Below are positions 33,626 through 44,543 of a stretch of DNA of 64,000 bases, piece by piece. How positions within the stretch are numbered: position 1 is the stretch's first letter; the number at the start of each line of letters is the position of its first letter. A model generated the notes under the pieces. It made no database searches and was not told the DNA's origin. It saw only the letters and a program-made list of their open reading frames with translations. Origin of the DNA: Acytostelium subglobosum LB1 (lineage: Eukaryota > Evosea > Eumycetozoa > Acytosteliales > Acytosteliaceae); NCBI RefSeq assembly GCF_000787575.1, contig NW_012236502.1, positions 248,001-312,000 of the forward strand, read 5' to 3'. Both the position numbers and the translations under genes were made by a program.

Positions 33626-36600
33626 TTAACGTCCTTCTGATAAGAACAAGTTAATAGCTTGTAGTGATGAGATCTCATCGTCTTTGGCCTTTAGAGCATT
33701 CTTGTACTGCGTCTCAATGTCTGATAGTTGATTGGTGAACAAATGATGGATGTTGTTCATCTCATTCTCTTTAGACTGTAGTCTTACTTGTAGCTCGGTG
33801 ATCTGCTTCATAAGTTGTTGTTGCTCCTGTTTGTTCGTGTGCTCTGTCTCTATCTTGTCCTGTTGCAGCTGTCTCTCCAATTGATCGCGTTGTTCTTTAT
33901 ACATCTTTGACTCATTCTCCAGACTGTTGAGTCTCATCTGTTTGGCATTGTCCTGCGCTGTCATGTCCAACACCCTCCTCATCAAATCCGCAGATTCTCT
34001 CTCCTTATCAATCAGTGTCTGTACCACTGGTTGTTGTTGGTTCGGTTTGAATATCTCTGTTCTTTGATCATCCTCTGTTGATGAAGACGATGATGAGCTG
34101 TTGGTATACTTTGATGGCATTGATAATGGTGCAGATGATGTATGAACTGGTGACTTCCTAAGCATCGCTATCTCATTCTCCAAACGTTCATTCATCTTTA
34201 AAAGTTCTAGTTTGCTATAAAGTTGTTGCTCCTCAGGGTCTGATTGATTGAGTTAGTGACTGGCTTGATCCTGGATCACTATCCACATGTAAACATACCT
34301 TTATAGATAGGTACAAAGCCTTCATTGGCAATGAACTCCCGCATTGATATACTCTCCTCTGTTGGAAGGAATCTTGTCAATGGATTGACAAGCTCGTTCT
34401 GAGTCAACACTGGTATAAAGTATCTAGGTGGCTCAGCCTGATCAAACCTATTGAGTACATCAAGGTTAATAGACTGATACGGTTCATTCGATATCCAACA
34501 AACTTACTTTTGCCTCATGCTCTTTTCTTTGTTGACTTGAGCATGAAAGTCCATTGCATAGTCTTGCTGATGCTTTGCAAACATCTTGTTGAACTGTGCT
34601 CGTCGCTTCAGTTCGTCCTTGTAGAGCTTGAAGTAGGTTGGTATCTTTGCAATCTCAGTCATGAGCTGCTGGTCGTACATTAGGTTGGGCGCTTGTTTCT
34701 GGACGTTGACTAGGGACGACACTGACTTGACCAGATGAGCAAAGTGTCGATTGAATATGACCAACTCGCGATTCAATGCAAAGTACAGTCGCATGTAGAG
34801 CTTGTAGCACTTGTCAAAGTACTGTTGAGGTCCATGTGTCAGTGAGCTCGTGTCATAGACAAAGCCAAAGTTGGTCTCATCGCTCATTGACTTTTGTTTG
34901 GCATTGATTAGGTTCTTGATTCTCTCAAAGTCCTTGATGATACCCATTATGTCCTGTGATGACTGTGTCACACTGTATGGTATGGTACAACTGGTTGTTA
35001 GTTTGATGAACCAGTGATGTCTGGAAGGACTGTAGTCACTTACAGTTTACTAAAGTCATCGATGAACTTCTTTGTTGCATCAAACTCCTTGGCAGTGTTA
35101 ATGATGTGATCATATTGTTCTCCAATGCCATAGTTCAACACTGCTTGTACAACTATTGGCAGCTTATTGATAAGCAACTCGTCTGTCTCATTTCCCTCGT
35201 GGTCAATGTTCTTTAGCTTCTTGATCTATACATTTGAAATGTTGTTGTGTTAGTGGATGATGTTGGACCTGGATTGAAGCCACTTACAATCTCAAATGCT
35301 TGATTGTTCATTACGTTGGCCTTGCAGAATCCCTCGACATGCTTAAATACCTGGTTAAGCTCTTGTTTGTTGCTGTGATTGGACCAGGTGATGTCAGTTG
35401 GGTGGTCGAATAATCATCCATCAATCACCAATGTACATACCATTCTGTTTGATAATGTTGTTTCATGAGGTGATATACCTTTAGACCATCCTGTGCCTTC
35501 TTCAACACCTCGAATGCATGTAACTGTATCGCTCTAACCTCTGTAAATCGCTCCTATAATATATAATGATTTGATCAATGTCAATGAGATGTTGATTGAT
35601 TGATTGATTGAATGAGACCATTATAACACATACAATCTCCTCTTTGATTGGATCCCTGCATGGTTGGTTATCCAGATTGTTCCTCTCGACCACCTGTCCA
35701 TTGACAGTAGTGATGTACTTTGTCAAGTTTTCAATTGGTACGAACTGGAATACTGGATTATTGTACATATCGATCAGGTATACCTTGTCCTATTGGTTGA
35801 TTGGGTATATGAGTATAGGTGTCCCTATATATACCCAGGGTGTGTAAGTATACTTACAATAGTATATATTGGACGAAGTATAGAGTCTGACAATGGGTAT
35901 AGTGCATCAGAGTCATAGTATGATACCAATACAAGTTGATCCTTCAATGATAGTTTGAAGTTGGATTCAATATATCCTTTGTAGGTCTTCTCACTGTTGT
36001 TGTATTGGACATTGTAATGGTGATGTAAGTATCAGAACATTAACAACCTCTCTGCCTAATAATATTAACATACTGTATCTGATAGATGTCTTGTGTGGTC
36101 ATGACATCCTTGCCCTGGCCAACGACCTCGAGCGAGACAAACTTGTCCATTACCCATTTGGACTTGATGATGTCTTTGATGGTGATCCTCGTCGTTGGAT
36201 CAGGGTCGATCATTCTGATGATCAACTCTTTGAACTCTTGTGAAAGTGTGGATGGTAGTGCCATGATATGTTCGCGTGTCACTGGTACTGATGGTATGCT
36301 CATTGTCGGTCTGGCAATATAATAGAACACCACTCCCATTGAGAATATATCCACCATATGATCATAATTCTTGTTTGAATGATATGATATCTCTGGTGCC
36401 ATGAACAGTCTTGAGCCAACTGCTGATACCAATGGTTCAAGTTCAGATTGTGTCTTTGAGAATCCAAAGTCTGTCACTGTTTGATTGATTGATTGAGTGA
36501 GTGAGTGATCATAAACGTTCGGGGTGTATAGTGATTGATCAAACATACGTTTAAAGACAGTCCTTCCATTCTTTTGATTGACTAGGATGTTCTCTGGTTT

Positions 36601-37157
36601 GAGATCTCTGTGTACGATGGGCTGATCTCTATCATGTAGGAACTGCAATGCTGATATCATCTGGACAAAGATCAACTTCAATGTGTTCTCTGATAATGTA
36701 TGAGTGTTATCTGTATAATACTTCTTCAATGTTCCATTATTACAATACTCGAATACATAAGTATATAGATCCTTTATTTGATTGATTGATTGATCGTGTT
36801 AGTAAGCCAGTCTTAGACTACTACTTTGAATTGAGTGAATGAGACACCTACTAATACGTCATGTACGTTTACTATGTGAGGATGTTGTGGACCATTCATT
36901 AACTTCATTAGAACATCACATTCAGACTTGATGTACTTTTGCGCTGCGACAGACTCTGCATAGGTGTGATACTTGAGTAACTTGACAGCATACTCCTGTC
37001 CAGATGAGTTTGAAGTGTCGACAGCCTTGAATACAGAACCGAATGAGCCACCACCTAGCTTGTCCAACTTCTTATAACCATCTCCCTTTTGTCCTGGTTT
37101 CTTAAAGTATTTAGTGTTCTCATCGTTGAGCAATTGTAATTGAGCTAACTTCAACAT
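33626..37157 (-). CDS. Ser/Thr protein kinase with ubiquitin-like and long coiled-coil C-terminus
   Basis: An 11-exon gene (36852..37157, 36549..36771, 36074..36476, 35858..35993, 35634..35789, 35441..35553, 35288..35372, 35044..35225, 34508..34972, 34299..34447, 33626..34239), giving 943 residues. All ten introns are 59-80 bp GT-AG. The kinase domain covers residues ~28-300: glycine loop LGGGSFGSVF, Lys59 in YAVKLL, HRDLKPEN (156-163), DFG (179-181), SRLFMAPE. It should be active. After it comes a segment with ubiquitin-like pattern (SLKDQLVLVSYYDS, DKVYLIDMYNN), a long helical region, a Ser-rich linker and a heptad-rich coiled coil to the end. Kinase, ubiquitin-like and helical-scaffold order recalls TBK1/IKK-epsilon kinases. 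ATG1/ATG11-type proteins are an alternative. Target unknown. Confidence 0.8.
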
Positions 37158-37359
37158 TGTAACAATGTTGTATGTGTGTGAGTGAATATATCAACTATAA
37201 ATTGTTTGATTGATTGGATTATTGGTTGATTTCTGTGTATATATATACAATGTTTATATAATAGTAATAATTGTATATATATCTGTGTATACAAATAGGT
37301 AAGATAAGATTAATGAAATGAGATGAAGTTAGTTTTATTGATGGCATTCCCCCTTTTCA

Positions 37360-37390
<31 letters not shown>

Positions 37391-37870
37391 AGACAAAGAC
37401 AGCATTGATATGCTGTACAATAAGGAATGCTTTGACCATCTTTACTTCAACTATAGAATATTGTTAATCAATCACTTGATGGAGTTGTAATCATTGAACA
37501 CTCTTGGAATCAATCTCACTCCTTGAGTCAATAATAATAACTATATGTAAATAAGTACTGGCAGTACCTGTTATCACTTCAGACAACCAATAACAGAGAG
37601 ATAATAATATATTTTTATTGATTGGCATCTGACAATGGTACCCCTTCAGTCAATTAAATCATTGACGAAAGCCAGCAAAGTGTAACTTTTCGAATTTTTT
37701 ATTGGGCAAGTTTGTCAATGCTTTTTTGTCAATCAATGGATTGACATCAATGATATGGACCATGAAGATGGAAATGTATAAATAAAGAATATTCAATTCA
37801 ATTATAACAATATAAAGTAGTAGTAGTAGTACAATAATAATAATTTTAAATATTCAAACTCACAATAACA
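37158..37870. other. Intergenic spacer with (AC)n
   Basis: A 713-bp divergent AT-rich spacer with no gene. A (CA)n microsatellite of about 26 bp lies at 37360-37385. The sequence is notably AT-richer than the first 30 kb. Confidence 0.5.
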
Positions 37871-39055
37871 ATGATCAAGATCTCCAAATTATTTTCTAAA
37901 TCACTTCCAATCATTCCAATTCAATCCAGTCTGACTGGAACAATGTTGTCCAATTTAAATTATTTTAATACTCCATCACCTTTATTATCTGATCAATATT
38001 CAATCCGAGAGTACTGTGGCATCTCTTTCCAGAACACTCAAAAGGCTAGAATATTCTTTGGACCAAGTCCAGTCATTGGAGCAATTGAAAGTGGATGGAG
38101 AAGATGGTCTAACTTCACCGAGAGAGAGGGTCTCCCAACTACCCACATCAACCAAGAGAGACTATCAGAGTTCTTGATTGACCTGTTGGACAGAGGTGTC
38201 AAGCCAACTGATATCAAGGAATACTTGACTGCAATCAAGTCGAATCCAGAGAATCTAGGGATGATGGATCTAATTGTTGTTGAGCACAGAGTCATCAAAC
38301 ATATATTATCGCAGTTCCCCATCAAGATGATCATGAGCTTTGATAGTTCCAATGAGAGAACATTTGAGTTGGATATACTCTTGGACCACATCGCCAACAA
38401 GATGAAGGGTGATTCAATGTATAGACAGGACAACACCCCCAAGGTATCCAAATCAAGGAGCAAGGTCATCATCTTGATCAGGATGGCCCATCCAAGTTTG
38501 ACTCTTCAAGACATTGCCAATATGATCAAACCAAATATTCGTACGAGAATGCCAACCTACTATGACCTCAAGATATCAGGACCAAGTGGACCCAGTGATC
38601 TGAAATATAGAATCAATCAGAACCTTGACGAGCCAGAACTATGTCCAGTTACCGCACTTACCCAATACCTGTACTTCTGTCTTTCACATGATCAGAAGGC
38701 CACCCATGTAGTCGACACCAAGGACGAGTTACTGTTCACTCGCTATAACAAGTCTGAAGAGACCTACTCTCCCTTGTCTTCATCCTCCGTTGGATATGCC
38801 ATAAGGAAGAGAATGAAGAAGGCTGGAATTGACTTCACCGTCTCCAACAAACCATGCCTCAGAAGATCTGTTCTAAAGTCCATTCTATCTATTCATCATC
38901 CACTGTTGGACTCATTCTGGTCAGACCTATACCTAACTGATACCAAAGTGATTGATCAAGTACCAACCACAAATAACTTCAAGTTGTTGAACTCAATCTC
39001 AAGAGAGAGGATCAACAAGAGGAAGAGTGACAAGAATAAGGTTAATGATCAATGA
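37871..39055 (+). CDS. Tyrosine-recombinase-like protein (Crypton/DIRS-type fold)
   Basis: A single-exon 394-residue ORF, open from ATG to stop. Residues ~65-170 have the helical core-binding pattern of tyrosine recombinases (WRRWSNFTEREGLP, LSEFLIDLLDRGVKPTDIKE). Residues ~195-360 follow the catalytic-domain pattern, with a helix LIRMAHPSLTLQDIANMI, the ELCPVTALTQYLYF segment common in Crypton and DIRS-type recombinases, then VGYAIRKRMKKAGIDF and CLRRSVLKSILS. I see no reverse transcriptase or other element genes nearby, so it is either a lone DNA-transposon (Crypton-like) gene or a domesticated recombinase. A strong hairpin follows 70 bp after the stop. Codons are more AT-rich than most neighbours. 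Activity is not judged here. Confidence 0.6.
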   Translation: MIKISKLFSKSLPIIPIQSSLTGTMLSNLNYFNTPSPLLSDQYSIREYCGISFQNTQKARIFFGPSPVIGAIESGWRRWSNFTEREGLPTTHINQERLSEFLIDLLDRGVKPTDIKEYLTAIKSNPENLGMMDLIVVEHRVIKHILSQFPIKMIMSFDSSNERTFELDILLDHIANKMKGDSMYRQDNTPKVSKSRSKVIILIRMAHPSLTLQDIANMIKPNIRTRMPTYYDLKISGPSGPSDLKYRINQNLDEPELCPVTALTQYLYFCLSHDQKATHVVDTKDELLFTRYNKSEETYSPLSSSSVGYAIRKRMKKAGIDFTVSNKPCLRRSVLKSILSIHHPLLDSFWSDLYLTDTKVIDQVPTTNNFKLLNSISRERINKRKSDKNKVNDQ

Positions 39056-39123
39056 TCATAGAATGACCTTATTGATTGAATAAACTATTAATACTTGTAT
39101 CTATTATTTGAAACGAAGATTAC

Positions 39124-39158
39124 TTGCAAATCACTTCACTGAGACTGAAGATTTGCAA
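39124..39158. repeat. Perfect inverted repeat downstream of the recombinase-like gene
   Basis: TTGCAAATC (39124-39132) pairs with GATTTGCAA (39150-39158). Inside, TTCA (39135-39138) pairs with TGAA (39146-39149) around a 7-base loop, with two unpaired bases (39133-39134) on the left arm. It could be a recombination site or a 3'-UTR/terminator hairpin. Confidence 0.7.
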
Positions 39159-39262
39159 ACTCATAATTTCAATTATTGATATTTAATAATATTTAAGGAT
39201 AAATTTAATAATGTTCTGGTGGATGCTCAGAATAAAAACTCATTAAACTAGGAATTAATCAT

Positions 39263-40064
39263 TTAATAGTTTATTAAGAGTTTAATTCCTTGATTTTGTT
39301 GTTGGAGAATGAAGCCCTTGGACTGGTATAGCTTCAACAATGTTGACCTTTGATCCTTATCAACAACTTGAGCAGTGATGGCCTTGAATTGAATGTCTTG
39401 AGTGACTGAAAAGAAGTTGATATCAGGGTTTTCAATCTTGATACCATACTCTTCCAACTCGACCGAACTCTTCTCGATCACTTATTTTGTGAACTTGATT
39501 GAATCCTTTACCACCTCATCCATTGTAAGATTGGATGATTCCGTTCTAGTCACTCTCTGCACCACACTGTCGATTGAAGAAAGAACTATTTCCTCGGGTA
39601 GTTCAGCAATGGACTGAACATACCTCTTAAAGCTGGTGAGGTTCTGGTCGGGATCGGGTGGACCAAAGTAAAAGGTGACTGGCAAGTGGAAGGAGTCACC
39701 GTCCTTTGACTGAGTAACAATAATGTTTCTGAATCTCTTCCTTGAATAGGAGACCTCTCTTACCCTCTGAAAAGGCATTCTGAACTTCAATTGTGACACT
39801 CTCATATCTCCTATTCCCAGACCTGTAGTGATCAAGTGGCTATTCTTACTTGCTACTCTAAAGCGATCAAGCACACTGCCAGTTACAAATAGAGAAATCA
39901 GTCCCCTAATTAATCACTGAAAGCTCATAATCATTAGTTGTCGGATTGTTATTGTTATTGTTGTTAATGTTGTGGTTGTTGTTCTTGTTATTTTTGTTTT
40001 TGTTGTAGTTGTTGTTGAGATCCAGAGGTTGGATAGGAGCTGAATTCCTTGAGAATAAAGGCAT
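39263..40064 (-). pseudogene. Vacuolin/flotillin-like SPFH-domain gene, broken
   Basis: A truncated SPFH (band 7) gene resembling dictyostelid vacuolin, a coat-like protein of late endosomes. A start at 40064 gives MPLFSRNSAPIQPLDL and an Asn-rich run, but that frame ends at a TAG near 39910. The SPFH part is in another frame (VLDRFRVASKN, TGLGIGDMRVSQLKF, FQRVREVSYSRKRF, FYFGPPDPDQNL). That frame meets an in-frame TAA at 39482-39484, after which homologous sequence continues (VIEKSSVELEEYGIKIENP). The match fades after VVDKDQR, and the long coiled coil of real vacuolin is missing. No good intron explains the first break; the GT-AG option there is only ~42 bp and does not restore frame. Sequencing error at one point is possible, but truncation argues for a pseudogene. 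Confidence 0.7.
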
Positions 40065-40222
40065 CCTAAATAAAAATTGATAGTTGTACCTATTTATTTA
40101 CTTATTTATATATCTATTTTATGATAACTAATGTTCATAAATACAATGTGGGACCTTGAGAGGGCCATCTACACCTCAAATCACTACACATGGAGCAATA
40201 GCTATTGATTCAATTCAGAGAC

Positions 40223-42049
40223 ATGAACAACATCGATATTGTTGACGAGCCTGTCAACACTGTCTCGCAAGCCGACACGCAGACATGGGAGCAGAGCGAA
40301 GACGAGATATTCTACCCCATGGCGGACATTCTGATGAAGAAGAAGATGATGAAAGCATACAAGATTAGCATAGACGAGGAGAGGATCAAGAAGGAGAAGG
40401 AGAAGGAGAAGAAGAGGAAGAAGAAAAAGGATGTCAAGACAAGTGGCATAACGACTGACAACATTGCCCTGCCAAACATACCACTTCGAATCCAATTTCA
40501 TATCATTCGACTCTGCTGGGACGATGCACTTCGTGCCGAGTCGTCGTCGTGGCGGTGGAGGCTGTCGCTGGCCACCCTATCGTCGGCGCACTTTACATAC
40601 ATTGCCGAGCGCCTGTTCAGCATCAAACATACCAAGGCGCTGCAGCTGAACAACGTCATTCTCACGCCGATTGCAAGCATCGTGGGCCACTTCAGCAATC
40701 CTCACTGTGTCTGGAAGGGCAACAGTACGGCACCAACGACGAGCTTCATCGTCAATCACTGTTGCATCAACGGCAGAGGCGCCATCAACTATGTTCGGAG
40801 TGGCAGCGAGCTCGTGTTTGATGGCGGCGAGGCTGGTCACGAGCTTGAACTCGCACAGATGCTGTCAAGCGGCATGATCAACTCGCTTAGATCCATCGTC
40901 AACATTCCTGCTCGGACGCTGCTTGTGATGCCAGACGCGCTGCCATCGCTCCTCCACCTGGACACACTGGCCATCACGCATCTCTGTGACAGTCCACATC
41001 CTATGGACTTTGACGAGGTGTTTTCAATCATCGAGAGGACCAGGTCGCTCAGGAGCATCAGAATCTCCATTCTTCCACAATACGCTGTCGTTGGCAACAC
41101 AAGCATGTTTGGCACGGCGTTCCACCAGCTCGACGTGGATCACATCACATCGTTGACGATTGAGGACGACTATCAATGTGTGTATCATTTGGCATGCAAG
41201 CCCGATCGCTTCTTCGATGGCATCAAGCACTTCAGTACGCTCGAGACACTCAGCCTGCGCCTCTACAAATACATACACAGTACAACTCGAGCGGAAATGT
41301 TCTCGTCAGAGTTGGCGCAGTACTTGTCTGCGCCACGAGCACTCACATCCCTCTCGATCAAGACATGTCTTGACGATTGTGTCGCCTTGGCATTGCAATC
41401 CAACACATGGCTCAAGCACCTCTGTGTCGAGATGCCTCCAGACTGCTCGGCGGCCGACCATTATACGATCCGGTCTCCGCTCGTATTACCGTTGCCAACA
41501 TCGTTGAAGTCGTTCGTGTGGCAAAGACTCAATGCGTATTATAGCACTCCGCGCCAAGTTTCATCGTTTCTCCGCGCCAACACGCCATCAAACCTGGAGA
41601 CCCTCCGGATCAAGGCTCCAAGCGAGGACTGCCAACTGGAGGATGCACATCAGTTCTTCACCGAGAGCGCCAATCTCAAGCACTTGATCATCGACGTGCA
41701 CTATGGAATCGAGAATGTTGTGGACCATGTCAAGGCCAGCCCCAGTCTGGACACGCTGGAGCTGAGGAACTTCCATGCCTTTATGTCAGATACGAATCAA
41801 TTCCACGCCTATATTCTGATCCTGGCCAAGATCCTAACACTCCGAACGATCATCATTGAATCGTCAAGATACCCAGTTGCCCAGGTGCGACCACGATGGT
41901 ACCGCCGCCAATACGCACTCGTTCCCAATCTGACGGCCAACACGTCGTTCACCTTCAAGAGGCAGATATCCTATGTTCCAGACGTCGGACATCGCATAAC
42001 CCAACGAGGCAATAGATCAAAGGTCTTCCAGTTGATCTACACACGATAA
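40223..42049 (+). CDS. F-box-like leucine-rich repeat protein of dictyostelid type
   Basis: A 608-residue single-exon ORF starting at ATG 40223; an upstream in-frame TTG is not a likely start. Residues 1-70 are acidic and then basic, with a Lys-Glu run (EKEKEKKRKKKKD). A segment IALPNIPLRIQFHIIRLCW followed by WRWRLSLATLSSAHFTYIAERL resembles the F-box-like start of lineage-specific dictyostelid families. The rest is loosely leucine-rich (LPSLLHLDTLAITHLCD, LETLRIKAPSEDC, SLDTLELRNFHAF), consistent with irregular LRRs. Function is unknown; by analogy it may be a substrate adaptor for ubiquitin ligase. It is GC-rich at third positions, like the FNIP gene at 9.1 kb and unlike the adjacent recombinase and SPFH remnant. 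Confidence 0.65.
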   Translation: MNNIDIVDEPVNTVSQADTQTWEQSEDEIFYPMADILMKKKMMKAYKISIDEERIKKEKEKEKKRKKKKDVKTSGITTDNIALPNIPLRIQFHIIRLCWDDALRAESSSWRWRLSLATLSSAHFTYIAERLFSIKHTKALQLNNVILTPIASIVGHFSNPHCVWKGNSTAPTTSFIVNHCCINGRGAINYVRSGSELVFDGGEAGHELELAQMLSSGMINSLRSIVNIPARTLLVMPDALPSLLHLDTLAITHLCDSPHPMDFDEVFSIIERTRSLRSIRISILPQYAVVGNTSMFGTAFHQLDVDHITSLTIEDDYQCVYHLACKPDRFFDGIKHFSTLETLSLRLYKYIHSTTRAEMFSSELAQYLSAPRALTSLSIKTCLDDCVALALQSNTWLKHLCVEMPPDCSAADHYTIRSPLVLPLPTSLKSFVWQRLNAYYSTPRQVSSFLRANTPSNLETLRIKAPSEDCQLEDAHQFFTESANLKHLIIDVHYGIENVVDHVKASPSLDTLELRNFHAFMSDTNQFHAYILILAKILTLRTIIIESSRYPVAQVRPRWYRRQYALVPNLTANTSFTFKRQISYVPDVGHRITQRGNRSKVFQLIYTR

Positions 42050-42420
42050 ACAACATCCAAGAACAGATACAGCTGTTTCAATTTATAAGTGCCCAAGGGT
42101 CATTGTAAGCGAGCTGTAACGAAGTGGTCACAAACATATTTGAGCCAATGATACACAATCATTCATTCAGTTGTGTTTTGACATAACCAATAACAAACAG
42201 ATAACAAATAAACAACTTTGTATATTTACTCCTTAACTACATACAAATATTAAGCAATTCTTTATACGAGCGAGAATGATGGAGTTAAAGAAGTGGCACG
42301 GTGTAACAATCAACAGCAGCAGTAGTAGTAGCAGTGACAAACACTCGCTTGGTAATGATCGCAGCGATCGAGCCAACAAATCAGTCATTCAGTACCCAGC
42401 AGCAGCAGCAGCAGCAGCAA

Positions 42421-42518
42421 TGGATACACTAATCGATCTGCGAGCCAACCTGTTAGTCAGTGACTAGTAGTAGTGGATTCATTAATCGATCTGCGAGCCA
42501 ACCTGTTAGACGTGTTGT
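42421..42518. repeat. Short tandem direct repeat
   Basis: About 30 bases containing TAATCGATCTGCGAGCCAAC occur twice, at about 42429-42455 and 42482-42508, just before the MACPF remnant. A GCA(n) run encoding poly-Ala precedes the first copy. Confidence 0.8.
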
Positions 42519-44263
42519 ATGGCCAAAGCCTCGACGATGACCACATCCACGACCCAGCACATCTTTGTCAGCCAAATCAACTGCACCTCCACCTACATCG
42601 AGATGGACGTGTCCTCCACGCGCTTCGATCCGACCTTCCTGAAGGAGCTGGCCGCGATCACGGACGAGATGCAGATGATGTCCATCTTTGACAGGTTCGG
42701 CACCTACTACATGACCAGCGCGTACATGGGCGGCAAGCTTGTCCAGATCACCACAACGTCTGAGTCGATTAGCAGCCAGGAGAAGGAGTCCGAGTGGTCT
42801 GTGGCCGCCTCGCTCACCCTAGGAGGCTCGGTCAACTGGCCAGGATTCCACGCCAAGTCCACACTGACCCTCAGCGGAGGCTATAGCACCTCGAGCTCAA
42901 GCTCCAGCTCCATGGAGAGCAAGTCATCGACCTCGAACATCATGGTCTACGGTGGCGCTCCTGCTGCCTTTGGCCCCGCCAGCTCGGCCACCACTTACCA
43001 TGGATGGACGCCCTCCATTGACCTGTTGCCCGTGCCCTTGGACTTCAAGGTGGCGCCGCTCCGTGAACTGATCCCCTCTCAGTGGACCATCAAGCTGGAC
43101 CAGAAAGATGTCCCCATCAAGGACATCTGGAATCGTATGGAGGCGTTGTACTATGAGATGAATGGAATTCAGGACGGTAAGTGTTTGCACTGGTGTCAAG
43201 CATCTACATCATACTAATACAAATACATATCCAGTCTACTACACGGGTGATTTCAAGTACACATTGGTCATGAATCTGGATCCAACGACCAGCAGCTTCA
43301 CTCCGAAGCAGAGTATAACTATCGACTGGATCGACCAGGCTGGCAAAGACCAGACGTTCTCCACACTGATCCGATACCTCCACGTCGACACCGATGGCTC
43401 TGAGCGCGAGTTCTCCTTCCCCAGCACCAACAACAAGTATCCCTTTGGAGACAATTGTCAACAGTCTCCATCTGACCCAATCCCACCAATGGTGTTCTGG
43501 GGCAAAGCCTGCATCCGTGGCTCCCAAGCCATGCCAACCATGATAGTCTTTGATTTCAACGGCCCGGATTTCATGGGCAGCAAGACACCGCCCAACATCT
43601 CGGTCGCAGGTGTTCCGGGACTGACCTCCGGTGCTCTGGTGTCATGGACTACAGGTGAGGGCTTGCTCATTGGCGCGGATGGCCATCTGAATACCCTGGC
43701 CGCCAACTCTGTGGCCACCTTCATCCAATATGAGCGTGCTATCTATGGTAACAACTCGGCACCGTTCCGCCGTATTCCGAATTGCCCAGACCTCTGCATC
43801 CAGACAAGACTGGGCGAATTCAAGTTCCTCACGCCGGCGACGTAATGAAGCAAGTCAACTACGAAGACCACAACAACTACTATTGGTACAACCGAGACTC
43901 GTTCATAACGCAGTCGGCCTCGCCGTTGGCCAACATCAACACGGTTATCCTGGACCATACCTACCCCAGCTGGTGCGCCCAGCAACGCGTGGACTGGATC
44001 ATAGCCTTCTCCAACTTTGTCGCCGGCCAGTCGTCTTGGAAGCTCAACGCCACCAGCTTCAACATCATGACTGACTACCACAGCTTCAACGGCATATCCC
44101 CTCGACCACCACGTATAACCTGCTGCCCCTGATGGATGGGGCTCCCAGGAAGTACTTCTCCTTTGACAACTACAACTACCCACTGCACGGCGGCATCAGT
44201 GCCCTGAAGAAGAAGTTCAACTTCAATGCACCCAACCCACCCCGCGCCTTTACTTCCTACTAA
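42519..44263 (+). pseudogene. MACPF (perforin-family) gene remnant
   Basis: A fossil of a membrane-attack-complex/perforin family gene, recognised by the MACPF signature around FDRFGTYYMTSAYMGG and the following Ser/Thr-rich strand region. Downstream text still reads like the C-terminal part of the dictyostelid members. It lacks a clear signal-peptide start and is spread over several frames, with about three breaks, so it looks non-functional. Good coding character between the breaks suggests the decay is fairly recent. Confidence 0.65.
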
Positions 44264-44543
44264 GAGTTGTCCAAGCGGCTCTCTAACAACTCGTCATCCT
44301 AGAATGTCAATAAATTACTGCCTCTCATTGGCGTACACCACCTGTCTCATGCGAATGAATGTAGAATGTTTTGTTGTGAGTTCAACGGCGGTTCCATCAG
44401 TCTCGAGAGCGAGTACTCACAAACCGACGACGTCAACTATCCATGACTCTATTCCTCCAAGATTCAATGCCTCTATCTATAATCCAACTACGAATAAGTA
44501 ATAAACATGCAATGCTTGACGTGATCCAATCAATGGGTGTAGT
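44264..44543. other. Spacer downstream of MACPF remnant
   Basis: No gene is seen. This 280-bp stretch is the convergent 3' region between the MACPF remnant and the TBC gene. Confidence 0.4.

Noticed and set aside
37360-37385. (CA)n tract near the recombinase-like gene as a terminal repeat
   Set aside because: It is a plain microsatellite and is not repeated on the other side of the gene.
39482-39484. TAA in the SPFH gene as a recoded or read-through codon
   Set aside because: TAA ends many normal genes in this window, and the same locus has a second break and lacks its 3' half, so a pseudogene is simpler.
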